Shown piece after piece: positions 46,568-58,607 of a DNA stretch of 64,000 nt. Below the pieces are notes generated by a model. It searched no databases and was not told the origin of the DNA. It was given only the letters and a program-made list of their open reading frames with translations. The stretch lies in the NCBI RefSeq assembly GCF_000237925.1, contig NC_031499.1, positions 5,049,734-5,113,733 on the forward strand, in the 5' to 3' direction. The position numbers and the translations under genes are program-made. Positions within the stretch are counted from its first letter, which is position 1, and every line of letters begins with the position of its first letter. This DNA is from Schistosoma mansoni. Taxonomy: Eukaryota > Platyhelminthes > Trematoda > Strigeidida > Schistosomatidae.

Positions 46568-47809
46568 ACCATTTTCACGAAATAACACACTGGTCTATGA
46601 ATTAAACCAAATATTTTATAGGTTCTCGAGGCCCTTTCTTCTCAGTGGGGAATCAGACGTCCATAGAATGCAGATTAGTTCTCTGTTGTACTCAATCCAT
46701 TTATGACTAAGGGACCATGCAACCTAATGGTTAAATTGCCTGACCACACTCAACGCCAAATGAAAAATCACACTTTGACCAAAATCAAACTATAAGAGAA
46801 AGAGGGCTGAGAAAGCACTATTGAACCGTTTTTAAATGTCTTATGTTAGTGTACACTTTCGTCTTTCTTTTATCTTTATCCTTTCAGCTGTTCATCCGAT
46901 TAAGTTTTTGGTACTGGTTGAGAGGGCTTGATTTATTTTTTATTGTAGTTTTAGCTCCACAGACTACATCTACGTTGTTTTACTTGACGTTTTTAATATT
47001 GTGTCTGTCGTATTGATTCTTCCCCCTTGGTCTGCAAATCACAGTACACTTCCAGAAATGGAAACAGTTTCAAAAAATGTAGTTCTTTTCACATTTGCAG
47101 TCGATATTCTTATAATATTGAGTAATGCCTCTTTAACAATCGGCATGTGATCTGTACAGAATGAGTAGAATATTATTTCCACACTAATAGAAACGTTCAT
47201 TTGTTGATACTAGTAACTATACCATGTATTAGAAGCCGAACCAGTTGTCTCGTCGGGTTTTGCTAACGCTTCGTTTTATGGTGCCAGGGTCTGCATGGTT
47301 AGTTAGTTGTATCTTGTCTGAAGTTAGCAGTTTGTCTTTGGATTTCAGATTCAGTGAGAATATATAAAACATTTAGACAGTTTTTATTGACATCATCCCC
47401 AAAATGCTGTTCTGGTGGACGAACTAGCTGTAATTGTTCATTAAACTGATTTTTGTGTCATTGTTTGTTCACTAGTTCTGTTTTTTGTAGTTGGGGATAG
47501 TTAGCAATATTATTTCAATCTCGATAAGAACGTAGATACACCAACTGAGACAATATCTTCTATCGATGTTAGGGAAACCCAAATCAATATGCGTTGAGCA
47601 GAATCATTTGTCAATGATGTGATGAATCAGAGGGGATAGCAAGTTTTTCGGAAGCAATCGGAGAACCAGTTTGCCCAGATATGAAGTTTGCACAGGCAGA
47701 GAATCCAAATCAATTCCAAGATTATCTTAATGAGTATGAGGCAGATGCATGTTTTCCATCTGATTGTATCGCAGGTGAATCGAGCTTAGATGAATCACAC
47801 GTATTAATT

Positions 47810-48150
47810 ACACTGAAGATACCACCAGTATTGTAGTTTGACAAATCTTTACCAGTAACAGCTTTTATAATCGAATCACGCCCACCCAGTAAAATCAAAT
47901 GTCAGAAGCGAGGAGGTTCGAAGATAAATTTGATAGGTTACTAATATATTGAGAAGTGACTGACCTAGTCTGGCTAATGATCGTAGGAGATGTTTCGCAC
48001 GACGTTTTGAAAACGTGGTCTGGTGCGGAAGCATGACCGAGTGCCTTCAGCTAAATGAGTCCACTAAAACTAATATGGTCAGCGTCCGATGTCGAACACT
48101 TACAGAGCTATTGATTTTGGGGATTTATTTGCAGCTACAACACATATCAG
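47810..48150 (-). repeat. ~300-bp interspersed repeat, best partner of copy 1
   Basis: Reverse complement of 305-625 with moderate divergence. It includes AATCGAATCACGCCCACCCA and CTAAATGAGTCCACTAAAAC. Confidence 0.6.
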
Positions 48151-48414
48151 TGCATATCTATCTGTGTACGCTAATATGAATAATAAATAGGATATTTATC
48201 ATAATTTTTATGCAAGTCAAAGTCACATGATGGAATGCCTCAAATTACGTGTCAGTTTGCAACCCAAAATACTCACATATAATAATCGAAGTGTGAAATA
48301 TAAGAAGATAATGCAAATTAGGGACGTCATATTGGGTATAATATTGAGACGTAAGGACGCAACATTATTTTGTGAAGGATTATAATGTTGTAGAGTCTAT
48401 GATTTAAATTCTAG

Positions 48415-48624
48415 ATACCAGTGGTTTTACTACACAACAGACATGATGATTGTATACCATTCCAGGAATCAGATGAGTCTATTCCAATTTCGGTTGTTAA
48501 TTCTAATACTAACGAGTGCATTCTAGATAATACAGAGAGTTTATCCAATACACTCTCGGACAGACGTATGATGAACCTAAGAAGAAGACGTATAATCGAT
48601 TACAGAAACTTTGACTGCAATTAA
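48415..48624 (+). other. Unassigned open frame, possibly the tail of an old retroelement protein
   Basis: A short frame follows TTCTAG and ends in an Arg-rich tail (RRMMNLRRRRIIDYRNFDCN). Such basic tails followed by Asp-Tyr occur at the end of some retrotransposon polyproteins. A host exon is the alternative. I give no firm family. Confidence 0.25.
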
Positions 48625-49389
48625 TGCTGTGGTGGATGTGGTGTTTGGATGAACCAATAATTCCTTTGTATCGATGAATGTTTGAATTTGAATTTCAAGT
48701 ACCATACATTCGTTCGTGCCCATCTAATACTTATTGGTTAAATTGCGTTGTTTCTGCAACCACTAGTTTATACTATAATTCAATTACTCTTAAACATCAT
48801 AGTTAAATCTCTAACTAAAGTTAAATTATGTAAGCTCAGACGTAGAAGACTAAAGAACATAAAGTTCGATGAAAAGATACGTGAATAAAAGTCGGAATAC
48901 ATGACAGGGATAAAAAACAAATAAACGACATTACTATCAAATAAAATGCTTCGAACGGATTTTCAGTACTTTGTTTCCTTCACAGTACCTAAAAAGACAG
49001 TTATTGCTATTGGTGAACATATGATGAAATTCGAGAACCAAAATCATGGTAACTAATCCTTCAAAATTATAATAAAGGAGATATAATAGTGGACAATAGT
49101 TTATTTGCCGGAAATTAACTAGGTGTACGCACTATTGATCATGTTACAGTGAGCAGTAGTGTTATTCTGGAAATAAATAATGGCGACCGTAATAATAAGT
49201 GGTGGTATATGAAAAGGAAGATGGTGTTAAAAACGCCATAGATGTTTAGGGTTTGATAACGATTTTACCCGTTATACTATTATAGTCGAACGATACCAAT
49301 TTAGTCCAGTCAGAAGTCATGGGTGAATTAGTCAGAAGGTATGTTTGGAAGGATTTCGACATATTTTGGGAAGCGTTTGAAATAAACTG

Positions 49390-49565
49390 GATAGTAAATT
49401 CGAGGTATGTATATCTCGGCAATCCCGCTCTTGATCTGGTGTGTATACTTGACCGGACGTCTTCAGCTACGATCTATCCATTGATCCTGATACAGTAAGC
49501 TAGAATATTGAAAACTAACAGAACTATTCCTTTTTGGAATTTGGATGCAGCCGCATAGCCCTCCC
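49390..49565 (-). repeat. ~300-bp interspersed repeat, diverged copy
   Basis: CTTGATCTGGTGTGTATACT and GACGTCTTCAGCTACGATC line up with 48,005-48,060. It is weak. Confidence 0.4.
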
Positions 49566-49852
49566 TTATCCGACGTACGTTGGTCGATAATTAATTTAAT
49601 ACGTTTTAATATTTCTGTTGTCAAACGTCATCAGAATTCAATTTCGTCCAAAAGTGTGTCTCAACGTTGTTAATTTTTGAGATCGCTTGGTCAGTCCTTT
49701 CGTTTCATTCCATGGATGTCAAAAGTATAGTTTCCAAACATATTAGAAGCAAAGTACACTTTCACTTCGAATAAACCTCAGTGGACTGTGAACTTTGAAC
49801 TCTCATACCGTTCATATGGAAGTGAAACTGATTACAAGTATTAGGCTTCTAC

Positions 49853-50127
49853 ATTATTGAGCGATATTTTTCAAAAAGAGGTATACATAGGGGTCCTGTA
49901 GGGCCAGTGAAATGTCACTGAACCCTAGCCAAATCATCCGGCAGTTGGGTCACTGAATATCGAACAGATCATCCATCCTTGTCAAGGTCAAAGACAATCA
50001 ACGCGCATCAGTCAATGATACGCCACTGGCCCATGCGGCAGTGGTTCTACTTTCGTTTGTATCTCCTTTAATTAATATATTCTTGTAATAACGTCCTTTG
50101 TGTTGTACAGTCTTCAGAGCATGCATG
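49853..50127 (+). repeat. Left 275-bp arm of a near-perfect inverted repeat at the assembly gap
   Basis: The 275 bp ending GAGCATGCATG are repeated in inverted orientation at 50,466-50,740. I count only about two or three differences. It may be an LTR of a fossil LTR element: the arm has an A/T-rich region near its end, and the following 138 bp look like internal sequence. I see no defined TG...CA ends. Confidence 0.8.
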
Positions 50128-50265
50128 ATCCCTTAATACGTCGACGGGGCAATCCACATAAGGTGCTGGTCGCGAGGTGTAACTTCGAAGTTAGCTTATT
50201 CGTTACACCGTCCCCGTCTAACTCGAGTAGGCCTCCAATCATCCGACATAGATCATCAACGTAGA

Positions 50266-50465
50266 NNNNNNNNNNNNNNNNNNNNNNNNNNNNNNNNNNN
50301 NNNNNNNNNNNNNNNNNNNNNNNNNNNNNNNNNNNNNNNNNNNNNNNNNNNNNNNNNNNNNNNNNNNNNNNNNNNNNNNNNNNNNNNNNNNNNNNNNNNN
50401 NNNNNNNNNNNNNNNNNNNNNNNNNNNNNNNNNNNNNNNNNNNNNNNNNNNNNNNNNNNNNNNNN
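50266..50465. other. Assembly gap (200 N)
   Basis: Exactly 200 unknown bases, most likely a placeholder of fixed size. No real sequence can be assigned. Confidence 0.98.
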
Positions 50466-50740
50466 CATGCATGCTCTGAAGACTGTACAACACAAAGGAC
50501 GTTATTACAAGAATATATTAATTAAAGGAGATACAAACGAAAGTAGAACCACTGCCGCATGGGCCAGTGGCGTATCATTGACTGATGCGCGTTGATTGTC
50601 TTTGACCTTGACAAGGATGGATGATCTGTTCGATATTCAGTGACCCAACTGCCGGATGATTTGGCTAGGGTTCAGTGACATTTCACTTGCCCTACAGGAC
50701 CCCTATGTATACCTCTTTTTGAAAAATATCACTCAATAAT
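50466..50740 (-). repeat. Right 275-bp arm of the inverted repeat
   Basis: It starts at the first base after the gap (CATGCATGCTCTGAAGACTG) and is the reverse complement of the left arm. Beyond it, AACATTTCACTGGCCCTATAG repeats a phrase that also occurs within the arm. Confidence 0.8.
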
Positions 50741-50744
50741 CACT

Positions 50745-52310
50745 CAACATTTCACTGGCCCTATAGTCCTAAATACATTAGCAGTGTGTTCAGACATTAT
50801 GGAATTAGATTTATATAAACGTGCGAAAAAATATGATGACACTCAAAGTTATTTCAAAATATAAAAACGTATCTATGTTAACGTTAAAGCAAGTACAAAC
50901 TTACATGTTATCCTATAGCATACTGAATCGCATTCGGCTCACCAATGAACAGATTAATATATGTGAGAAACTTTCAAGACTGGTGTTTGAATCTTTTCGA
51001 ATGAAATCATCCAACGATGTGGACCCTAAAAAGAAAATTTTTCTTGTTAACAGCTTACATATGATATAAAATTGATAACATGTCTAGTCATAGCATCAGA
51101 CTGGTCCTGTCGCGAATTGAAACGTGATCTGACCAGGATTCTTGACCTGTTACACTAACCTAGTAGTTTACCTTGTGAATGTACGGTGTTTATAAGTGAT
51201 ACTGAGAACTTAAATACCATTCATCGAGAGAGATTATTTTTCTCTGGAGTTTGAAACTTGAAAATATGTTAGTCACACTACCGAATTTCGCACCACACGA
51301 GTGGTTGGGTCATATGTTGTTTTGAAGGTCAGTGGGTCGTATTCTTGGAACAACACCAATGGATTGCTAGAGGACTTTGTTTCGATGATTTTTACTTTGC
51401 ATGTATTACACAAATTTGTCGTTGGGCTTTTCGATATAATTAAGTCCCACTGTGTAGTTGGATATACATATACATGTTTATTTTAAAATAAGCATAGACC
51501 TTGGTTGTAATACAACTGACTCTCATTAAAAAAGCAATCAAAATTTGATCCTAGTTCTTAATTAACAATTAGATTTTTCCGCAATTAGTTAACATTCTAC
51601 TGTTATTATATTAGTATTTTGTACAAGGGAACTTCTACTGCATACAAATTCATTCGCTGAGATTTTGCAAATATATTAGTCCTAATTAAGAACTTATACT
51701 GCGTAATCTTTTTGAATCAAATAATAAGGTAATTTGTTAGATTTAAACATCTGTTCACATTAATAAAAGTAAACTTGAATCTCAAAAGCTTTGTGTTTAT
51801 GGAGCTTTAACATGGCCACTTAGACACTTGAGTGTTGATCGTTCATGTGGAGTCCATACACCAACTAAATAGCAGTATCACTGCTCGCACTAATCTTTGC
51901 TCATTGTGTAACCCGGATTTTATAATTCGGTAATGTTATACTTAGCGGAACACAATAGTATTGAAAGCACTCATCAGCTACATCTTTTCTATCATCTCTG
52001 TGCTTATATTGATAGAATAGTGATGTACTAACACCCCTGAGTCAATGAACCAAAATTAAAATAAAGCCTCATGCATTTCACGTGAGGCTCAGTAACAGAT
52101 AACTTGTATGGTATCATCAGCCGAGTGAAAATTATCAATAACTGGTCCTTAGAATGCTTGAAATCCGAAAAGTGGATTCAAGATGGTAATAGTATAATAC
52201 AGTACGAGGTACTAATATTATCACGATAAAGATATATTACTTGTTTTTGTACTACTTTTCACTGTCAACTTGCTTTCTTTTTCTGGCTGATCTCCTTAGC
52301 TTCGTTATTC
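50745..52310. other. Intergenic DNA upstream of NOB1
   Basis: Holds a plus frame at 50,821-51,069 (EQINICEKLSRLVFESFR) that I cannot assign, and a short fold-back fragment at 51,640-51,690. There is no TATA-like element I can defend as the NOB1 promoter. Confidence 0.4.
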
Positions 52311-55300
52311 ATGGTTCTTAATGAGCGTACTTCGCATATTGTTGTTGATACAGCACCTTTTTTAAAACGTACACGTCTTGAGGTAAGTGATGTTCGTAAA
52401 ATGTTTCATAATACGCGTTTCTAGACCTTCGGTGCAATTATTTACACCATACCACAGGTTTTATCTGAAATAAAAGATGTTCAAACACGTGAATATATGA
52501 ATTGTTTGCCATATGCCTTGAATTGTCAAGTACCAGAAACTAATTCTATTAACATAAGTAAATATCGAGAATCTCCCGTAGCTTATTTATTATCATAGTT
52601 AAAGGCATTGCAAAACAAACTGGAGATCTGTCAGTTCTTTCTGCAACAGATATTAATTTGATCGCTTTAACTTATGAACTGCATAAAAGATATATAGGTG
52701 AACCAAAACTTAAGGAAGTGGTAAGTCGTTATTATGTCACTATACATATACCCATGCCATCAGAAACCTTTGCCCAGTAACCTTGGGTCTTTAGCTCGTT
52801 GTGAATTGCCGAAATCGGACACAGAATGTATTCCATCCATTGATGTATGTGATGAGACAAAAACATCTGGAACTGAAACTAGTGATACTGAAGCATCTGA
52901 ACCGGATGATGATGATTGGATAACAGAAAATAACTTTGACGAGAAAGCCATGACTAATTTCGGGCTTGGAGGAAAAATTGCGTATGCTAACCTTTTTGAT
53001 AGTGTCTGGTTGTTTTTATTTGTTCAATTCAAATTTCATAAACGGTCTTAAACCAATATATTTCAGTTGACCTGTGTAGTTTTGTACGCTGCGTCTTCAG
53101 ATGCAATTGCGCAATGTTTAGGGTAGTGCCTAGCAGAATAAAATTTGGATTTGTTACACAGTGAACACATCACATTTTTAAATGGCTGACCTTTGGGTCT
53201 AATATTTTTATGATGTAAATGTGACAATGCCTCAATAGCCCTGTAGGTAATATTGTCCATGCCCAACTTTTAATGACAGTCGATACAAGAACGGATTAGA
53301 TGTATGGCGTCGTTACATTTAGTAAATTTCCCCAAACGCTAACTTTTCATTCACTGATCTTGTGAAAATTTCCACTAATTTATATATTCTCTTGTGCAAA
53401 TGCTGCTAATATTCTGCAAAGTGATTCAGCCAATAGTTTGAAGTTTTTTATCCTCTTCCGTTCGCTTTAGCTTGGACATGCAAGTAAAACTACTACATTT
53501 TAAGTTCTAGAACTGATACATACTTTTTATAACAGGGATTCATCCTTCTTGAATCGTATCTTAGCGTAATGCTCTTTATTACCACTGATACTGTTACTAA
53601 TTTCATTGCCCTGGCATTTGTCTGGTTGTGTCTATATGTTCTAGCAACTTAAACCAATAAATATAAGTGATAAACTGTACGTTGATTATAACTGATTGCC
53701 TGACACAACCAGTACATCTGTAAGCTGAAAATACTAAGTATTATTTGATAAACAAGGTACAGTAGATCAAATGATTCTTAATTCTCTTTATTCTTATGCT
53801 ATTATTAGTTTTTATGGATTTTTTTCTTGATTCAAATGTATTTTGTTTTAGAGATTTACTGGAACCAATCAATGAAGTTGAAACAAATGTTGTAGCTTGC
53901 CTGACAACTGATTTTGCTATGCAAAATGTTCTTTTCCATGCAGGTCTCGACATAGTAAGCATAAATGGTTTGCGTATTCGTCAACCAAGAACACATCTAC
54001 TTTGGTGCTGTGCTTGCTTTAAGTGAGTCTAGAAAATACGTGGTTTACATCTACCTAATGATTAATAGTGGTCGAAAGATCAAGTTTATAAGTGATCTAC
54101 TAATATGATTACTCGTATATTACCATGTTCAACTACCACCAGCCTATATTCTCCATTGCGATTTGCGTCGAAATAGGTTGTAAAAAGGCTTCAGGATGGT
54201 CAAACTAGGACAAAGCATTAGTCTATGGTATTATTGACCATTGGTGGATAAAAGACTATCCAATGGTCGTTTTCACCATAAAATCGTAATCACTTATTAT
54301 ACATCGTTTGGTGACAGCTAAAAATCAGTCGCCATAGTGCAAGTGTATTCATCGTTTAATCCTACTTTACTTTTAAAACTATATTTTCTATGTTTAGTTA
54401 TTTTCACAATTAGAGACTCCATTATTTCTTCGACTACTGTACTAATACATCTTATTAATTTACTCATATCCTGCATTGATGTTGGAATTTGAACTAATGC
54501 ACATCCGGGACTTATTTATTTGCTTTTAAATTGTAATTAATTCGAAGTGTTCAGTACAAATATTTCCATTGCTCACTTATAGTTAATAAGTTTTCAGTGC
54601 ATCAGTCATGCAGTGTAGAACTTGACACATCTGCGTCACAGCGAGATAAAATTACCAAGACAAATCCAAGAGTAGTCGACTAGTATCAGTATTCGTAGTG
54701 ATATGAAAGATTCTATGTAGAAAAAGTAAAGTAACGTATAGGATTTCAGGACTCAGAAACCAAAGAAAAATAAGGAGTAAATACACCTGCGCCATTGAAG
54801 ATGATTCTCAGCGACCCAAAGTCTTTAACCACTGGTTACATTAGTTGCACAGACCCCAACCAAATAACCTGTACTTATATTTTATTTTATTTAAACACAT
54901 AAATATTGGTACAAAAAAGCACCGGATACACATGCGCCTCACAAATCAAATGAGATTTGTGTGAGGGCTGTGATACTGCCCAGGTGCCCAGACTGAAACA
55001 GGTGGTTTTCTTAGGGGGCCACACCCCGAGCCTTTGATCTGAAGGTCTAGTCCACAAGGCAGTGGAACATCGTGAGGCGATGCATTCCCATAGTAGCCGG
55101 TGACCAACGATAGGTTCATACGCCATTTTTTCCTCCAGGATACTGAAGCCCATGTGCACCATTGGTTTGGAATCAGGGTTTTCCAACTCCCCTAGGTGGA
55201 CATCCCGTGTCCAACCCGATTAAAGCGCCGTACATTCGCTCTTCTTCCTCTCAATTTCGTAAACAACACCGGTGCCACGAGAAGGCAGTGAGTAGGACTT

Positions 55301-56642
55301 CCCTGGCAGAGGCTATATATTCGCACGGCCATGCGAGAGCGTTTCGAGAGGGCTCATTCCAACAGTCGATGATTTTATGGAACAGCACCAAATTTTAGTT
55401 TGGCCGCCCCTAGTTTTCTTTGAACCACAGCATCAAACAGGCCGATGATTGAGTATACTTGATACGTCTCAGCCACCTCGCCTGGTAATCTATTTCCTCG
55501 ACCGATTTCCTATGTGTACCTGGTATCCTATGTCTGACTCAATGATCTCAAAATACGAGATCAATAGTCTGAAGACATCCATAGCCGGATACTAGTATCC
55601 TTCATTCCTAAGAAACATGTTTTACACCTATAGAGCAGAACAAAGCATACTACTGCACAGTAAACTTGCCATTTGTTTACTAGACATATTCTCGTCTACC
55701 CCACAGGTAACGCAAGTTGGCAAAAGCCAACCGAGTTTTTTTAATTCCGTGTCATGATTTCAGTAAACACCAGCCGACCAGGTATAGTGTTTTATTTGTA
55801 GGACTTTAACTATTTTACTGAGTAAGTAGTTGGCTTGCCCCAGTGAAAATCAGCTCAGATCTTACTAATATACTCAATTTATACCTGTGAGGCACTCGTG
55901 ACAATCTTAGTCGAATTTAGGAACTGACAACATCTAAAAAGAAAAATCAAGCTTTAAGTGATTAGATATTGTCCGTTAATGAATTTATCACATAACGCCT
56001 CACTATCCTGCTTGACATAAATGAACCTTAATGAATTTTAATGATTAAGATCAATTTTTTGCATTTTACTACTACAGGCCTACTAAGCGTACAGACACCT
56101 ACTTTTGTCCATGGTGTGGCCATGCTAGTCTACGTCGAATTCCAGTTACTTTACACGAAGATGGTCAATTAGAATTCCACTTTGCAAAAAAATTTGTGCC
56201 TAGACGGCGCGGTGTAAAAGTAAGTTGTATATACTAAATGTCATTTTTTTACCCGTAGCAACCAGTGAGAATCCCAAAGGGTGGAAAGTATGCTGATGAA
56301 CCAATTTATTGTGCAGACCAACGTATTCCTGACCGAAGACCAGCTCGTCCTAAAAATCCAAAAGTGGTTCCAGTAGCTACTAATGGCTTATTAGGATTTG
56401 AAGATGAGGAACTATCCAATGTTTTGGAATTCCAATGTAATTTAAGCAATGCGTCATCAGTAGTGTTCCCATTAAATGACGTTACTAGTCGATCTGCACT
56501 CTGTGGTATCCGATCTGACCATCAAATACCAAGCAGAAGCTTTTTACAAGGTATACATGCTGAGCATGGCCTTAAACCAACAAGAGGCAAGGCTCATATA
56601 GTTAGACCAAGAACAGGAAATAAGAAGAAACATAAATCTTAA
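52311..56642 (+). CDS. NOB1: NOB1, 20S pre-rRNA D-site endonuclease, complete
   Basis: NOB1 cleaves the 3' end of 18S rRNA during maturation of the small ribosomal subunit. Seven exons keep frame: 52,311-52,382, 52,425-52,557, 52,599-52,720, 52,764-52,981, 53,852-54,022, 56,078-56,219 and 56,259-56,642. They give 413 residues (human 412). The N-terminal PIN domain shows SHIVVDTAPFLKRTRLE (catalytic Asp), TIPQVLSEIKD (Glu) and LSVLSATDINLIALTYEL (Asp). An acidic linker ends EPDDDDWITENN. Next come VVACLTTDFAMQNVLFHAGL and the zinc ribbon with two CxxC knuckles (LLWCCACFK and YFCPWCGHASLRRI), then IPKGGKYADEP and a basic tail (NKKKHKS). Introns 1-3 and 6 are 39-43 bp; introns 4 and 5 are 0.9 and 2.1 kb. 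No damage is seen. The start is the first ATG and fits the family. Confidence 0.97.
53063..53266 (-). CDS. Small Cys/His-rich frame antisense in NOB1 intron 4
   Basis: A 67-codon minus-strand frame contains VMCSLCNKSKFYSARHYPKH followed by Cys, a CxxC...H...HC arrangement able to bind zinc, ahead of ASEDAAYKTTQ. It reads like real protein. The Cys/His spacing recalls nucleic-acid-binding knuckles of retroelement proteins, so an old element fragment is the likeliest origin. A nested host gene is less likely because no other exon is seen. Confidence 0.35.
   Translation of the reverse strand: MGMDNITYRAIEALSHLHHKNIRPKGQPFKNVMCSLCNKSKFYSARHYPKHCAIASEDAAYKTTQVN
54120..54520 (+). mobile_element. 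RTE LINE 3' region, very old fragment in NOB1 intron 5
   Basis: CGAAATAGGTTGTAAAAAGG, GATGGTCAAACTAGGACAAA and GCCATAGTGCAAGTGTATTC follow the order of 42,620-42,810. A second scrap at 54,620-54,700 (ACAGCGAGATAAAATTACCA) matches 59,020-59,060. Confidence 0.55.
54870..55352 (-). repeat. ~510-bp retroposon family copy in NOB1 intron 5
   Basis: Tail on the left (TATTTTATTTAAACACATAA), then the full order of family landmarks to CGGCCATGCGAGAGCGTTTC. The extreme 5' end is lost. It lies antisense to NOB1. Confidence 0.82.
55375..56077. other. Remainder of NOB1 intron 5
   Basis: 55,400-55,720 has a higher G+C content (GCCACCTCGCCTGGTAATCT, GTCTACCCCACAGG) and may be another repeat, but I see no second copy. 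No exon is evident. Confidence 0.4.
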
Positions 56643-57079
56643 ATATTATTTTCCTGATTTCTAAAATATACATTATTTTATCGAAATATGTTTCTTTTTC
56701 TTAGTTTTCCAATAGTCATAAACCTTTGTTCGTGCATTTGAAGTAGTTATAGAAGGAAATAATTTTCGAACGGCAACTAAACCCAAGTCTACCAGCCAAA
56801 AGGTGCGATTTATGGGACCAGATTTAAAAATCAAGCACATCCTAATTTCTTTTGTCACCACTTACAAATAATTTGTCATCAGATAAACGTTAATGTGTTC
56901 TAACTACTTTCACACCTTACTGTCTTCGGAAATAGAATATGCCCTTTGTTAGCTAAGCAGTAGAGTTATGTAGTTTTATCAGCCTATAGTTTTGTACTAA
57001 CAAACCTCTGTATTGTTGCTTTTACAGTAACAAGAGGACATATCAAGTGATAAGTCCACATGATTAATCAAGAAATGGC

Positions 57080-58060
57080 TTTCATTCCTATAGGTTAGGA
57101 CACACGAATGGCGGCTTAGCTTTCCAAGGGAAATATATATGATTCGCAAAGTCGTGCATAGAGGACAGCTTAGAGACGCATTTCAATTGAGGACCGGAGT
57201 CAGACAAAGCTGCTTACTCTCCCCCTTCCTCTTCCTTCTGGTGGTCGACTGAATTATGAAGACATCGACATCTGAGGGGAAGCACATATTACAATGGACA
57301 AATTGGATGCAACTGGACGATTTGGACTTCGCAGATGACCTAGCTCTCCTATTCCATATGCAACAGCAGCCTCTGCATTATCAGGCCTCAACATACACAA
57401 GGGAAAAAGCAACGTCCTCAAGCAAAGCATGGATAACACTAGCCCAACCACATTTGATGGAGAGTCTCTAGAGGGGGTGGGAGATTTCACATACCTGGAC
57501 AGCATCATTGATAAACAAGAAAGATCCGATGCAGACGTAAATGCGAGGAATGACAAAGCAGGGGCGGCACTCCTATAGTTGAAGAACATATAGAGCTCAA
57601 AACAACTGCCAACCAATATAAAATTTGGAATCTTCAATACGAGCGTCAAGACAGTTTTACTATACGGAGCTGAAACTTGGAGAACTACCACAACCATCAC
57701 CAAAAAAGGTGAAAGTATCTACAAACAATTGTCTACGCAAGATGTCGAATGTGTGTTGACTGGATACCATCAGCAACAGCCTTCTGTTGGAGAGGACAAA
57801 CGAGCTTCCATCTGAAAAGATGCTGAGAATGGACAGAATATACATTGCAGAAATTAAACTGCATCGTGAGGCAATCGCTAACTTTGAGTCCTGAAGGGAA
57901 ACGGAAAAGATGAAGACCAAAGAACACACTGGGTGGAGAATTGGAAACGAACGTGAAAAGAATGAGTATCAACTGGAAAGGATTGACCACGGCAGAGTTG
58001 GATGGAGAATGCTAGTGGGCGGCTTATGCTGCTTCACGAAGGGTAACAGGCGTAAGCAAT
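57080..58060 (+). mobile_element. RTE-type LINE, RT to 3' end, between NOB1 and SYF2
   Basis: Starts in the RT palm (RGQLRDAFQLRTGVRQSCLL, SPFLFLLVVD), with the catalytic region LDFADDLALL intact at about 57,315-57,345, then a series of frame breaks through YTELKLG, NCLRKMSN and [12 protein letters not shown] to the 3' end GGGTAACAGGCGTAAGCAAT. It belongs to the (TAAG)n subfamily. It lies between the convergent 3' ends of NOB1 and SYF2. Confidence 0.88.
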
Positions 58061-58607
58061 ATGTCATTCGGTTTGGTCGGTAAGCTGCCTTTCTCATTCA
58101 TTCTTTCCACTCGAGTGGCCGGTTGAGCTCATATGAAAAGCAAATTATGTATCAGTTCTAACACTCGCATACTGCGTCACAACATTAATAGCATCAATTA
58201 ACGTTGAAGACAAATATACATGAGATTATCTCTTACTTGTATCTTTTTATTGTCTTGAGGACCATATGCCAAAGGATACAATTTTTAGCCGCTTCTCCTG
58301 AAGAAGCTAAGATGAACGATTCTAACAGGTACTATCTAATTGTTATGATTTAAATACAACCATCACATCAGTTCTAACGTAACACTGAAATCAAAGTGAG
58401 ATTATTTCAACTGCTAATGGATGTTTCGAAAAAATAGTCAACTTAAATCAGAAAATAATGTTTAAAAAAATTCAGCATCCTTGTGCAATTTCTGGATATG
58501 AAATGAAAGTTACGATAAACAAAACCCATTTCTTGACAAAATAAACATAAATTAGACAATAAGTTCTTCTACAATACAAGAACTGTACAAAGTGTTTTCC
58601 AAATAAA
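58061..58607. other. SYF2 3' flank
   Basis: The SYF2 3' UTR should lie here on the minus strand. No exact AATAAA was found in the first 150 bp after the stop. The rest is AT-rich. Confidence 0.5.

Larger units (their letters stand above)
46570..49850. other. Probable LTR-element fossil region
   Basis: No host gene is recognised. There are two copies of the ~300-bp repeat (47,810-48,150 and 49,390-49,560) and an open frame at 48,421-48,624. It leads into the inverted arms at 49.85-50.74 kb. I read the interval as old retroelement debris, but the family is not provable from what I see. Confidence 0.35.

Noticed and set aside
50239-50495. Open frames across the N gap
   Set aside because: They consist mostly of unknown bases and say nothing about coding.
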